Counted from the first letter of the stretch, positions 5,716-14,685 are shown. The stretch: 21,869 nt of DNA from CAJMGO01 sp900557305 (GCA_905212975.1 CAJMGO010000013.1:1-21869); one strand, 5' to 3'. Program-made: numbers and translations. The notes: generated from the letters alone by a model not told the origin.

Positions 5716-6942
5716 TTATTTACCTCCTAAAAGCATGTACATAACCATAAATAATGCACCAGAAACAAAACTTACTATTAGTGAAAGTGTTATAACATTA
5801 GTAAAACCTTTACTAACATTTCCTCCTTGACTAGGAGCAGTTAAAGTCTTTACCTTTGGTTTATTCATCTGTCTTTTTTGTTCTTTCTGCTGTTTTATTA
5901 TTTGATTTTTTTGTTTTATTTGGTTATAAATTATTTCTTCTGATTTACTTTTCCATGTAAAAGGTTTCTTTTTGTCATTAATACTTATCTTGTCAGCAAG
6001 TCTTTGATTAATTTGTACTGTCATATGATTTCCTGCAGCCATTATTAGTTCACTATTATAGCCATTAGAATTATATATTTCATTTATTTTTTTCATTCTA
6101 TCATGAGTAGATATATTTCCATATATGTTATTTATTAACTTTACTTCAGCATCGGTATAACAAGTTCTATATTTTGCTTTTCCATTATTAATTTCAGCAC
6201 AATTTTGAAAATCATTATCTCCCATATAAAATACATGCCTAATTTTAGAATATTGTGTTTTATCAAAATTTGGTATATCGGATATTCCAATTGGATAATT
6301 TAATTTTTGCCCATTAATATTATCAAATGGTAATATTGCCATTCCATCTATTCCACCAACAATTTCTGTACTTATTAATTCTGGATGTAAAGCAGTAAAT
6401 CCATTTACAAAATGACCACCTGCAGAATAACCATGCATAATAACCTTATCATTAATTACAATGTTATTTTTTTTATTAATGATTTTTTTACTTTCTTCAA
6501 TCATGCCTAGAACTTGGAAATCTATATTTTTAATTTTCTCTATATCATTTTCATCAATTTTTACTACTCCATTTAAAATATTTTCCTCTAATATTGTAGT
6601 ATCATTATTCCTTACTTGACTTCCAAAGAAACAAGTATAATAACCCTTAAAATTTGGAATTATTGGCATCAATATAGGATTATTATTTTCTACAGATAAT
6701 TTTTTTACAATATCAGATATATATTTTGTTCTAGTGTTTAATGTTTCATTTATTACTGTATTAAAATCATCTACACTTTTTTTACCACTAAATATATCAA
6801 CAATTAGACTTGAACTATTTGTTACATCTTTTGGAATAAATAATAAAAAAGGTAATTTAATATTATCATTTATTTCAGATATAAAAAAGATTTCTCCATC
6901 AATCTTTTTTTCTTTATAGTTTATAGTCATCATTTTGCTCAT
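5716..6942 (-). CDS. Tail-anchored alpha/beta hydrolase
   Basis: A 408-residue protein with an alpha/beta hydrolase core: nucleophile elbow GYSAGG (S173), a GDND acid segment (D242/D244) and a late AAGNH (H306) as the likely catalytic triad. After the core comes a Lys/Gln-rich, probably coiled linker (about 335-365) and a single hydrophobic segment at about 379-405 ending in Leu-Gly-Gly-Lys, so the enzyme is tied to the membrane by its C-terminus. No N-terminal signal is seen, so the core probably faces the cytoplasm. The start is at 6942; the SD is weak and later Met codons (6933, 6930) are possible. First gene of an operon with the phospholipase-like and 204-aa genes. Substrate unknown, likely an ester or lipid. 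Confidence 0.75.
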   Translation of the reverse strand: MSKMMTINYKEKKIDGEIFFISEINDNIKLPFLLFIPKDVTNSSSLIVDIFSGKKSVDDFNTVINETLNTRTKYISDIVKKLSVENNNPILMPIIPNFKGYYTCFFGSQVRNNDTTILEENILNGVVKIDENDIEKIKNIDFQVLGMIEESKKIINKKNNIVINDKVIMHGYSAGGHFVNGFTALHPELISTEIVGGIDGMAILPFDNINGQKLNYPIGISDIPNFDKTQYSKIRHVFYMGDNDFQNCAEINNGKAKYRTCYTDAEVKLINNIYGNISTHDRMKKINEIYNSNGYNSELIMAAGNHMTVQINQRLADKISINDKKKPFTWKSKSEEIIYNQIKQKNQIIKQQKEQKRQMNKPKVKTLTAPSQGGNVSKGFTNVITLSLIVSFVSGALFMVMYMLLGGK

Positions 6943-7044
6943 AACATCACGCTACCCTTATCTTATATAATTATATCATTTATTCGCATTTTTGTATAAT
7001 ATTTGCTAGTAAATAATTGTAAACAACAATTTTTCTTTTTATTA

Positions 7045-7932
7045 CTATTTATTTTCTATTAAATATTTGTCATCATTTACTTGTGTTTGAAGTGTTTCTA
7101 ATTCTTTAACATTTTTATTATTCAGCAATGCTTCCATTTGATTTCTTGCTGATTCATTAAGTCTTATTAGTCTTTCAGTTTGTGTCATGTTTAACCTTAT
7201 AAATTCAGCATTAGAATTTTCAAGATTATTTAATATTATTAAATGTAATAAATCTGTATAATCTCTCATATTACCATTTTTTGCTAAATCAGGATTATTT
7301 TCACGCCATTCTTTTGCTGTCATACCAAATAATGCTACATTAAGCACATCTGCTTCTTCTACATATACAAATTTAATTTGCTTTTCAGTTAGTTTCGGTA
7401 CAATATATTTTTTGATTGCATCTGTATGAACAACATAATTTAATTTAGATAATAATCTATTAGCATGCCATTCAATTTTTTGCTGATAATTTTCATTTTT
7501 CTTTAATCTTTCAAATTCTTTAATTAGATATAATTTAAATTCAGGACTAATCCAACTAGCAAATTCAAATGCAATATCACTTCTTGCAAAAGTTCCACCA
7601 CCATATTTTCCTGATTTTGATATTATTCCAATTGCATTAGTTTCTCTAATCCATTTTTGAGGTGACATAGTAAAAGCATGTCTTCCAGCATCATTTTTAA
7701 ACTGGTCGAATTCGACCACTTTAAAATTTTCATTATTTAGTTCTTCCCATACACCTAGAAAAGATATTGTTTCTTTATTTCTTAGCCAATTTTTCACAAC
7801 ATCGGCTGGTGCTTCATCATTTTGTGTTTTTGCTAAATCAGTTAATGATATATATTCATATCCATCAATTCTAACAACATTTATTCTACTGCCTTTTACA
7901 TCTAGCTCTGATTTTATTAAATTATTTTTCAT
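7045..7932 (-). CDS. KilA-N domain protein
   Basis: ATG preceded by AAAGGAG. Residues about 20-145 match the KilA-N DNA-binding domain: YISLTDLAK, NWLRNKETISFLGVWE, VEFDQF, then GGGTFARSDIAFEFASWISP and EFKLYLIKEFERLK. The rest (about 150-295) is helical, with MTAKEWRENNPDL and a charged coiled C-terminus. KilA-N proteins occur in phages, plasmids and as stand-alone genes in gut Firmicutes; many are antirepressors or regulators. It is the first gene after ssrA on the accessory side. Upstream lie two inverted repeats (8050-8066 and 8070-8093), candidates for a regulator's binding sites. The gene also contains a perfect 16-base palindrome at 7703-7718. Confidence 0.85.
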   Translation of the reverse strand: MKNNLIKSELDVKGSRINVVRIDGYEYISLTDLAKTQNDEAPADVVKNWLRNKETISFLGVWEELNNENFKVVEFDQFKNDAGRHAFTMSPQKWIRETNAIGIISKSGKYGGGTFARSDIAFEFASWISPEFKLYLIKEFERLKKNENYQQKIEWHANRLLSKLNYVVHTDAIKKYIVPKLTEKQIKFVYVEEADVLNVALFGMTAKEWRENNPDLAKNGNMRDYTDLLHLIILNNLENSNAEFIRLNMTQTERLIRLNESARNQMEALLNNKNVKELETLQTQVNDDKYLIENK

Positions 7933-8049
7933 TTAGTGCTCCTTTCTGAATTAGTCAATCATGTCTGACCAATTTGTTTCTATAAATATTTTAACATAAA
8001 TTATTTAAAATTTATTACAATTCAAAGTCATCATTTCTATGTTTATTCA

Positions 8050-8066
8050 AAAAGGTATAACCTTTT
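8050..8066. promoter_or_regulatory. Inverted repeat upstream of the KilA-N gene
   Basis: AAAAGGT and ACCTTTT are perfect 7-base arms around the spacer ATA. It lies 4 bases from the longer palindrome at 8070-8093, in the 230-base space between ssrA and the KilA-N gene. Confidence 0.4.
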
Positions 8067-8069
8067 AGT

Positions 8070-8093
8070 TATTTTGATACAAGTATCAAAATA
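8070..8093. promoter_or_regulatory. 24-base palindrome, possible operator
   Basis: TATTTTGATAC (8070-8080) and GTATCAAAATA (8083-8093) are perfect 11-base arms around AA. There is no T-run of terminator type next to it, so a dimeric repressor site is more likely than a terminator. It is about 138 bases upstream of the KilA-N start. Confidence 0.45.
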
Positions 8094-8098
8094 TGGTC

Positions 8099-8125
8099 TA
8101 AAAAAACAATCATTTTCAGATTGTT
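8099..8125 (-). terminator. ssrA terminator
   Basis: On the minus strand AACAATC, a 7-base loop and GATTGTT are followed by a T-run. It lies about 40 bases after the CCA end of tmRNA. A further hairpin GTTCGA/TCGAAC (8138-8154) lies between the two. Confidence 0.7.
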
Positions 8126-8165
8126 AGTGTATATAAAGTTCGAATAGTTCGAACAAATTCGTCAA

Positions 8166-8555
8166 TGGTGGAGATGAGGAGAATCGAACTCCTGTCCAAA
8201 AATATTCACATCTAAGCCTCTACAAGTTTAGTTCATTATTTAAATTCCTAAATAATGTTAGTAATGAACAACCCATTATTTAGTAAGCTTAAAATTATTC
8301 ATTATTATTCTTAAGCAAAATAATAATATACCCTATTTAAATCGAGCCTCTTATAATTCCAATAGGTAAAAAATTATGAAGAAGCGCATGCCTTTATTCT
8401 ATATTAGGCTAAAGCTAATCTACTTGCTTTTGGAGCAAATAAAGTTGCTAATGCATTTTTAATTTTGTTTCCAATTATTTTTTGTTTGTATGTATCGTAT
8501 AACTTACGACTTGCCACTTAAACTCAAACATTTCTGTCGAAACCTAAGCATCCCC
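8166..8555 (-). ncRNA. ssrA: tmRNA (ssrA)
   Basis: The 5' end reads GGGGATGCTTAGGTTTCGACAG and the 3' end contains GGACAGGAGTTCGATTCTCC followed by CATCTCCACCA, so the tRNA-like acceptor stem GGGGATG / CATCTCC closes and CCA is encoded. About 390 nucleotides, one piece. With GCA at 8452-8454 as resume codon (as in Bacillus) the tag would be ALATLFAPKASRLALA, stopping at TAA 8404-8406; the ...ALA end is the usual hydrophobic degradation signal, while the exact first codon is inferred. Upstream are its own promoter and, one gene away, smpB, whose product carries it to stalled ribosomes. Its 3' end borders the accessory region. Confidence 0.95.
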
Positions 8556-8566
8556 ATATAGCTAGA

Positions 8567-8595
8567 ATTATAGCACATTAAATACATTTTTTCAA
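8567..8595 (-). promoter_or_regulatory. ssrA promoter
   Basis: Minus-strand TTGAAA (8590-8595) and TATAAT (8567-8572) are 17 bases apart, directly before the mature 5' end at 8555. The smpB terminator lies just upstream, so ssrA is transcribed on its own. Confidence 0.75.
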
Positions 8596-8616
8596 CTTTT
8601 ATTATATGTCATATTT

Positions 8617-8643
8617 TAGAAAAAAAACTACTTTTTAGTAGTT
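8617..8643 (-). terminator. Terminator of the rnr-capA-smpB operon
   Basis: Minus-strand AACTACT, AAAA loop, AGTAGTT followed by a long T-run. The smpB stop codon lies inside the hairpin. Confidence 0.75.
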
Positions 8644-9075
8644 CTTATATTGCTTTTTTAATTCTCTATCAATATCTCTTTTTTTGATTGCTTCTCTTTT
8701 ATCATAATTCTTTTTACCACGAGCTATACCTAATAATATTTTAGCTTTATTTTTTACAAAATATAATTTTATTGGTACTAGAGTATAACCATCTAAAACA
8801 AGTTTATTATTTATTTTAAGGATTTCTTTTTTATGAAGTAATAATTTTCTAGTTCTAAGTTCATCATGATTAAAAATATTACCTTCTTTATATGGACTTA
8901 TATGCATACCAAGTAAAAAAACATCATTATTTTTTATAATAGCATAACTATCTTTTAAATTAGCATTCCCACATCTTATTGATTTTATTTCAGTACCTGT
9001 AAGTACAATACCAGCTTCTATTTCATCTATTATTTCATAATCAAATCTGGCTTTTTTATTATTAATTTCTATCAT
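8635..9075 (-). CDS. smpB: SsrA-binding protein SmpB
   Basis: 146 residues, the usual SmpB length. Recognised by the N-terminal NKKARFDYEIIDEIEAGIVL, the hallmark GTEIKSIRCGNANLKDSYA (about residues 27-45), the DPYxxGN-like SPYKEGN, the RKLLLHKKEI segment and the basic C-terminal tail KKNYDKREAIKKRD. SmpB binds the tRNA-like domain of tmRNA, brings it into the empty A site of stalled ribosomes, and its tail probes the empty mRNA channel. An AGGGAA Shine-Dalgarno precedes the ATG. It follows capA by 7 bases and is the last gene of the rnr-capA-smpB operon; ssrA follows after a terminator. Confidence 0.97.
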   Translation of the reverse strand: MIEINNKKARFDYEIIDEIEAGIVLTGTEIKSIRCGNANLKDSYAIIKNNDVFLLGMHISPYKEGNIFNHDELRTRKLLLHKKEILKINNKLVLDGYTLVPIKLYFVKNKAKILLGIARGKKNYDKREAIKKRDIDRELKKQYKNY

Positions 9076-9082
9076 ATATTCC

Positions 9083-10291
9083 CTATTCTAGAAACCCAAC
9101 TTGTATTCTATCATCACCAGATTTATTAATTATTGCTTTATACTGTGTATAAATATTTTTATAATTACCTAAAAGAGAATTATTTAATTTTGAGAAAGGA
9201 TAAACCTTATAGTATCCAGTATAATAATCCCATAATAAATCTGTTTTAACATTATCTATAGAAATAGTTGTTTTTCCATTTTCTACCTTTTTATTTATAT
9301 CAAGTGAAGCTATCATTTCAACTCTTTTTTCTGTACCATTTTGAGCTGAAATAAAATTACCAAATGAATAGAAAACCAAGGTATCATCTATAAATTCAAC
9401 AGGTTGAATAACATGTGGATGAGATCCAAGTACAATATCAACACCAAGTTCACTTAAAAATTGTGCTGCATCTTTCTGATGAGCGGTTGGTGTATGAGTA
9501 TATTCAACACCCCAGTGCATAGATACAATAACAACATCTACCTTGTCTCTAACACTTTCAATATCTTTTCTTACCTGTTCTTTATATTGTTGATATTCTG
9601 TATCACGTGCAACACTCATACCTTCATTCATAGGCCAAACATTTACTAAATAATCTTTACCACTTGGAACATTTATTCCATTAGTTCCATATGTATAAGC
9701 TAAAAATGCATAAGTTATACCATTTTTTTCATATGTTAAAATCTTATCTCTTTCTTCCTTAGAAGCATATGTTCCAGCCATTACAACATTTTCTTTTTTC
9801 TTCCAGTAATCAACAGAATATCTAATTGCTTTTTCTCCTCTATCCATAGAATGATTATTAGCAGTAGATACAAGATTAAATCCCATATCAACTAAATTAT
9901 CTCCTATTTCATCTGGAGAATTAAAACAAGGATAACCAGATAACCCTAAATTTTTACCACCTATAATAGTTTCTTGATTATAATAGGCTAAATCATAATC
10001 TTTAACTATATCTTTTATATAACTAAACATACTATTAAAATCATATTTAGTATATCCATTTGAATCTTTTGATCCAGTTGCTGCTTTCTTATACACTCCA
10101 TCATGTATTAATGCATCTCCAACTGCAAGTAATGATATTTTATATTCTTCATTTTTTCCAATTTCATTTTTATCTTTTATAGATACACTTTTATCATTCT
10201 TAATTATTAATTTTATTCCAAAAAATATTATTACTCCTAAAAGAGCCAAAACAATAATGCCTTTTAATAAACTCTTTGCTTTTTTATTCAT
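9083..10291 (-). CDS. CapA family surface metallophosphatase-like protein
   Basis: 402 residues. An N-terminal membrane anchor (about residues 8-30) is followed by the PGA_cap domain (PF09587 type, calcineurin-like fold): LLAVGDALIHDGVY, the YNQETIIGG segment, STANNHSMDRG, MHWGVEYTHTP, LGSHPHVIQPVE and FYSFGNFISAQ, which carry the Asp, Asn and His metal ligands. The enzyme domain would face outside. The family was named from poly-gamma-glutamate capsule synthesis, but no capB or capC is seen here and many single CapA proteins have no known substrate. An AGGTGAG Shine-Dalgarno lies before the ATG; it starts 6 bases after rnr and ends 7 bases before smpB. Its place between rnr and smpB is unusual. 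Confidence 0.85.
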   Translation of the reverse strand: MNKKAKSLLKGIIVLALLGVIIFFGIKLIIKNDKSVSIKDKNEIGKNEEYKISLLAVGDALIHDGVYKKAATGSKDSNGYTKYDFNSMFSYIKDIVKDYDLAYYNQETIIGGKNLGLSGYPCFNSPDEIGDNLVDMGFNLVSTANNHSMDRGEKAIRYSVDYWKKKENVVMAGTYASKEERDKILTYEKNGITYAFLAYTYGTNGINVPSGKDYLVNVWPMNEGMSVARDTEYQQYKEQVRKDIESVRDKVDVVIVSMHWGVEYTHTPTAHQKDAAQFLSELGVDIVLGSHPHVIQPVEFIDDTLVFYSFGNFISAQNGTEKRVEMIASLDINKKVENGKTTISIDNVKTDLLWDYYTGYYKVYPFSKLNNSLLGNYKNIYTQYKAIINKSGDDRIQVGFLE

Positions 10292-10297
10292 AACTAC

Positions 10298-12424
10298 TCA
10301 CCTATTTTTTATTTTCTTTTTTTCTTTTATTTCAAAATCAATTTTTCTTTCTTCTTTATTAGCAGATACAACAACAACATCTAATATATCTCCTAATCTA
10401 TATCCTCTTGGATTACTTTTACTTTTTACACTCATAGTAGCTTCATCAAAGAAATATTTATCTCCTTTTATATCTTCTATTTTTATTAAACCTTCAATTA
10501 AATTTGGTAGCTCAACAAATATACCAAAGTTAGTAACACCAGATATCATTCCAGTAAATGCTTCTCCAATATGCTTTTCCATATATTCTGCTTTCTTCAT
10601 ATCATCAACTTCTCTTTCACAAGATACAGCATCTCTTTCTTTTTCAGATGAATGAAGTGCGATAAGTGGTAAAGTCTTTTCTAAATAAGAAATAGTATCT
10701 CTATCCATTTTACATTCAAATAAATATTTTCTAAGTAGTCTATGTACTGTTGTATCAGGGAATCTTCGTATTGGAGATGTAAAATGAGTATAACATTTAC
10801 TACCAAGTCCAAAATGTCCTATATTATTAGTATCATATATTGCCTTTTGCATACTTCTAAGTAATAAAGAAGATAACATTCTATACTCTTTTTCATCTTT
10901 TAATTGTTCAAGTAATTTTTGCATTTGTATTGGAGTTATTTCTTTTATTTTTCCATTTATAGTAATTCCTAAAGAAGATACAAATGTTAAAAATTTTTTA
11001 ATTTTTTCTTCATTTGGAGTACCATGAACTCTATATACAAATGGAAGATCCATATAATATATTGTTGTCGCTACAGCTTCATTTGCAGCAATCATAAAAT
11101 CTTCAATTAATTTTTCTCCAACCCCACGTTCTCTTAAAACAACATCTATTGCTTCACCTTTATCATTAACAATAATTTTTGACTCATCAATATCAAAATC
11201 AATATAACCTCTTTTTACTTTATTTTTTCTAAGTATTTGAGCAAGTACTTCCATTTCTTTTAATTTATCAGCAAATTCTTCATATCCATCAGGTATAATA
11301 TTTTCTTCTAAAATTTTATTAACACATTTATATGTCATTTGCTTTCTTGATCTAATAACACTTTCAAATATATCACTAGATACAATATCACCATTCTTAT
11401 TTATTTCCATAACACATGATATAGTAAGTCTATCAGCATTTGGATTCAAAGAACATATACCATTAGATAACTTATGAGGTAACATAGGTATTACCCTATC
11501 AGCTAAATAAACACTAGTACCTCTTTCATAAGCTTCATCACCAATATAAGTATGCTCTTTAACATAATAACTAACATCAGCTATATGAACACCTAAAGAA
11601 TAATTACCATTTTCAAGTATATTTAACTCTATTGCATCATCTATATCTTTTGTATCATCACCATCTATAGTAAAAATCATATGATCTCTTAAATCACGTC
11701 TTGAAGCAATTTCTTCTTCACTAACACTATCAGGTAATTTTTCAGCTTCTTCCATTACTTTATCAGAAAAAGTATCATTTATACCATACTTATTTGTAAT
11801 AGACAAAATATCAACACCAGGATCATTTTTATGACCAATTATTTTTTCTATTTCTCCAACATAAACATTACCTTGTAACTTTTTAGTTGGCCTAACAAGT
11901 ACCTTATGTCCTGGCATAGCACCTTTATTATTTTTTTTATCTATAACTATAGTAATATGTACTTTTTCTTCATCTAATTTAACATAAGCCTTACCATTTT
12001 CTTCTACATATTCACCAACCATACTTTTAAGTTCACGTTTTTGAATTCTAACAATTCTACCTTCCATACCTGATGCTGTAATAGAAGTAACTTCAACAAC
12101 AACAGTATCACCTTGTATAGCATTATTAGTATTTACCTGAGGTACAAATACATCTTCATCTCCCTCAATATCTACAAAACCATAACCTTTTTTAGTAGCA
12201 ATAAACTTACCTATTTTTAAATTACTATTATTAAATAACATAAATTTATCTTTATTAGTTCTATATAATTTTAAATTATCTTCTAGATTGTTAATTGCTT
12301 TATATAAATCTTTTAAATCATCTACTGTCTTTAAATTTAAAGCATTAAATATTTCATTAACACTAAGAGACTTAGGATGACCTTTTTCTTCTTCTTTTAA
12401 TATTTCTAATATTTTATCTTCCAT
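10298..12424 (-). CDS. rnr: Ribonuclease R
   Basis: About 708 residues from the ATG at 12424, chosen because GGTGA lies 7 bases before it; a GTG 12 bases upstream is also open. Order of domains: N-terminal winged helix (EILKEEEKG...NEIFNAL), two cold-shock OB folds (KIGKFIATKKGYGFVDIEGDEDVFVP), the RNB catalytic domain with DTKDIDDAIEL (around residue 260, Asp residues binding magnesium), GVHIADVSYYV, HFTSPIRRFPD, and a C-terminal S1 domain (GMISGVTNFGIFVELPN) with a short basic end. It is a processive 3'-5' exonuclease able to degrade structured RNA, including mRNA released by trans-translation, which fits the link to smpB and ssrA. First gene of the operon. Confidence 0.97.
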   Translation of the reverse strand: MEDKILEILKEEEKGHPKSLSVNEIFNALNLKTVDDLKDLYKAINNLEDNLKLYRTNKDKFMLFNNSNLKIGKFIATKKGYGFVDIEGDEDVFVPQVNTNNAIQGDTVVVEVTSITASGMEGRIVRIQKRELKSMVGEYVEENGKAYVKLDEEKVHITIVIDKKNNKGAMPGHKVLVRPTKKLQGNVYVGEIEKIIGHKNDPGVDILSITNKYGINDTFSDKVMEEAEKLPDSVSEEEIASRRDLRDHMIFTIDGDDTKDIDDAIELNILENGNYSLGVHIADVSYYVKEHTYIGDEAYERGTSVYLADRVIPMLPHKLSNGICSLNPNADRLTISCVMEINKNGDIVSSDIFESVIRSRKQMTYKCVNKILEENIIPDGYEEFADKLKEMEVLAQILRKNKVKRGYIDFDIDESKIIVNDKGEAIDVVLRERGVGEKLIEDFMIAANEAVATTIYYMDLPFVYRVHGTPNEEKIKKFLTFVSSLGITINGKIKEITPIQMQKLLEQLKDEKEYRMLSSLLLRSMQKAIYDTNNIGHFGLGSKCYTHFTSPIRRFPDTTVHRLLRKYLFECKMDRDTISYLEKTLPLIALHSSEKERDAVSCEREVDDMKKAEYMEKHIGEAFTGMISGVTNFGIFVELPNLIEGLIKIEDIKGDKYFFDEATMSVKSKSNPRGYRLGDILDVVVVSANKEERKIDFEIKEKKKIKNR

Positions 12425-12482
12425 ACGATTCACCATTATTATTATAAAGGATTTTTAAATAAAAATATAGACTTATTTAAAA

Positions 12483-12517
12483 TAAAAGAAAAAATAGTCA
12501 ATTATTTAACTATTTTT
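12483..12517 (-). terminator. Terminator after the U32 gene
   Basis: Minus-strand AAAAATAGT, a 10-base loop and ACTATTTTT followed by TCTTTTATTTT. It overlaps the stop codon of the U32 gene at 12506 and separates it from rnr, which begins about 80 bases on. Confidence 0.65.
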
Positions 12518-14671
12518 ACATTCTATTCTGAGTCTATTTATTCCCATATTAAAGTATTTTTCATGAAATTTTAATTCTCTTTTCTTAAAATGATATATAG
12601 TCATAAAATCGCCATTATCTTTTACTTTAAATAAATTATTAAATTTATCTCTTAAATATAAATCTTTCATATTATATTGTTTATATAAATTATATTTACT
12701 AATCATAACTTCAGGATATGATGATACAATAAGCTCTAAATTAGGACATACATTATATCTATTTTTAAAAGATTCTATCATATCACTCATTTGTTTATCA
12801 TTTAATTCATAAGATAAAGTTACCCTTTTAACTCCAAGAGAGTGTAAATAAGCAATAGAATACGAATTAACAACATTAAAAGAAAAGTCAGTTATTATAT
12901 CTTTATATTTTAATCCTCCTATATCTCCTACCAATAGTTCTTTATCATATATAATATGATTAGTCCTAACACGTGGTAATTTAAATATAAGTCTTTTATC
13001 TTTTATCTTCTTAAATTCAGCATAATTATCTATATATATTTCTTTATAATCATCATCTTTTATATTATTAAAATCATCAATATTATGAATTAAAATATTT
13101 AATCCCTTATTATTTTCTAACTTAGGTAAATCTATACTATATACTCTTCTTTCTATTTTTTTAATATAACATCTTTTATTATTTAATTCATCAATTACAT
13201 CTCTTCTTAATTCATTTAAATCTTTTATATTAATAAAAATATTATCATCTTTAATGATATCAAGTTTATTAAACTTATACACAGTATTTCCAAGTTTATT
13301 TAATTGAGATTTTATTCTATCTATAGATATAGGATTATTTATAGATTCTTCTACAATATAATCAGAACTTATATCTATATTATTAATTCCATCACTAATT
13401 ATAAGTCTTAAATTCTTATTCTTTTCACAATACAAAGTACCATTTATTACAACTTTTCTTACATTTTCCTTTAATTTTAAATCTATAGAATCAATTAATT
13501 CTTTATCAGTAGTTAAAACAACATTATCATGAATATCTACATTATCATCTATCTTTATACTTACTATATCTCCACTATAAGCTTTCAATACTGTATTTTT
13601 ATCTTTATATATTTTATCAACAATGCATCCAGTATCTTTCTTACCTATAATCCTAATACCATCACCCTTATTTAAATCATGATTTAATTTTATAGTAACA
13701 TATCCTCTTTTATAATCTATAACAGAGCCTAAAGGTATTCCCATATGATTTGGTCTTATAGGGTTTATAAAATTATTATTATTTTCATTAAATAAAAATC
13801 CACGAGTAAATTTTCTATTAAACATAGATAATAAATTTTCTATTTCCTTATCACTTATATCAACACTACCTGTTTTAATATAAGAATCAATTGCTTTTCT
13901 ATATAAACTTGTAACTAAATATACATATTCCTTTCTTTTCATTCTTCCTTCTATTTTTAAAGAATCTACTCCACTTTCAATTAAAGAACCTATATTTTCT
14001 ATTGTACATAAATCTTTTGTACTAAGAGGATACTTATATTTACTTATTTTTTTATCTTTACTTAAAACATCATATTCCATTCTACAACACTGAGTACATG
14101 TACCCCTATTACCACTTCTAGGGCCTATTAAAGCACTCATTAAACATTGTCCAGAATATGAAAGACAAAGAGCTCCATGAATAAATACTTCTAACTCTAT
14201 TTTATGATTTTTTCTTATATTAGATATTTCTTCAATACTAACCTCCCGAGCAAGTACAACTCTTTTTAACCCCATATTCTCACAAATAGAAACACCATCA
14301 TCATTATGAACATGCATTTGAGTAGATCCATGAATTTCTAAATCAGGATAAATTTTATGAACTAAATCAATCATACCAATATCCTGCATTATTAAAGCAT
14401 CTACACCATTTTGAACTAAAAAATCAACATACTTAATAAAATTATCAACTTCACGTTCATAAATAATCGTATTTACAGTAACATATACTTTTACTCCATA
14501 TAAGTGACAATATCTAATAGCATCCTTTAATTCTTCTTCATTAAAATTAGAAGAAAAAGCTCTTGCTCCAAATAATTTACCACCTAAATAAACAGCATCA
14601 CACCCAGCACTAACAGCGGCATATAAACACTCCATATCACCTGCAGGAGACAATAATTCTGGTTTCTTCAT
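12506..14671 (-). CDS. Peptidase U32 family RNA hydroxylase (RlhA/TrhP type)
   Basis: 721 residues. The N-terminal TIM-barrel-like U32 domain begins KKPELLSPAGDMECLYAAV and contains the four-Cys iron-sulfur pattern at C169, C176, C192 and C196 in FIHGALCLSYSGQC and NRGTCTQCCR, typical of the prephenate-dependent RNA hydroxylases. The middle, about 370-490, fits a DUF3656-type insert, and the C-terminus is a second, more divergent lobe. Family knowledge: E. coli RlhA hydroxylates C2501 of 23S rRNA, while TrhP (yrrN/yrrO in Bacillus) acts on tRNA U34. The length and the C-terminal insert are nearer RlhA, but the substrate cannot be set from sequence. The SD (AAAGAAGTG) is weak. Terminators flank it on both sides, so it may be a single-gene unit. 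Confidence 0.85.
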   Translation of the reverse strand: MKKPELLSPAGDMECLYAAVSAGCDAVYLGGKLFGARAFSSNFNEEELKDAIRYCHLYGVKVYVTVNTIIYEREVDNFIKYVDFLVQNGVDALIMQDIGMIDLVHKIYPDLEIHGSTQMHVHNDDGVSICENMGLKRVVLAREVSIEEISNIRKNHKIELEVFIHGALCLSYSGQCLMSALIGPRSGNRGTCTQCCRMEYDVLSKDKKISKYKYPLSTKDLCTIENIGSLIESGVDSLKIEGRMKRKEYVYLVTSLYRKAIDSYIKTGSVDISDKEIENLLSMFNRKFTRGFLFNENNNNFINPIRPNHMGIPLGSVIDYKRGYVTIKLNHDLNKGDGIRIIGKKDTGCIVDKIYKDKNTVLKAYSGDIVSIKIDDNVDIHDNVVLTTDKELIDSIDLKLKENVRKVVINGTLYCEKNKNLRLIISDGINNIDISSDYIVEESINNPISIDRIKSQLNKLGNTVYKFNKLDIIKDDNIFINIKDLNELRRDVIDELNNKRCYIKKIERRVYSIDLPKLENNKGLNILIHNIDDFNNIKDDDYKEIYIDNYAEFKKIKDKRLIFKLPRVRTNHIIYDKELLVGDIGGLKYKDIITDFSFNVVNSYSIAYLHSLGVKRVTLSYELNDKQMSDMIESFKNRYNVCPNLELIVSSYPEVMISKYNLYKQYNMKDLYLRDKFNNLFKVKDNGDFMTIYHFKKRELKFHEKYFNMGINRLRIECKNS

Positions 14672-14685
14672 TTACAACACTTCTT

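Noticed and set aside
8535..8541. TGTCGAA resembling a second 0A box
   Set aside because: It is the complement of the conserved TTCGACA of the tmRNA 5' end and is explained by RNA function.
10257..10655. Plus-strand open frame opposite rnr
   Set aside because: Antisense to the S1 and RNB region of rnr, with no start signal; low-complexity Ser/Ile/Phe product.
12441..12446. TATAAT before rnr as its promoter
   Set aside because: The hexamer is perfect but no -35 sequence is found at 16-18 bases, and AT-rich DNA gives such hexamers by chance; left undecided and not listed.
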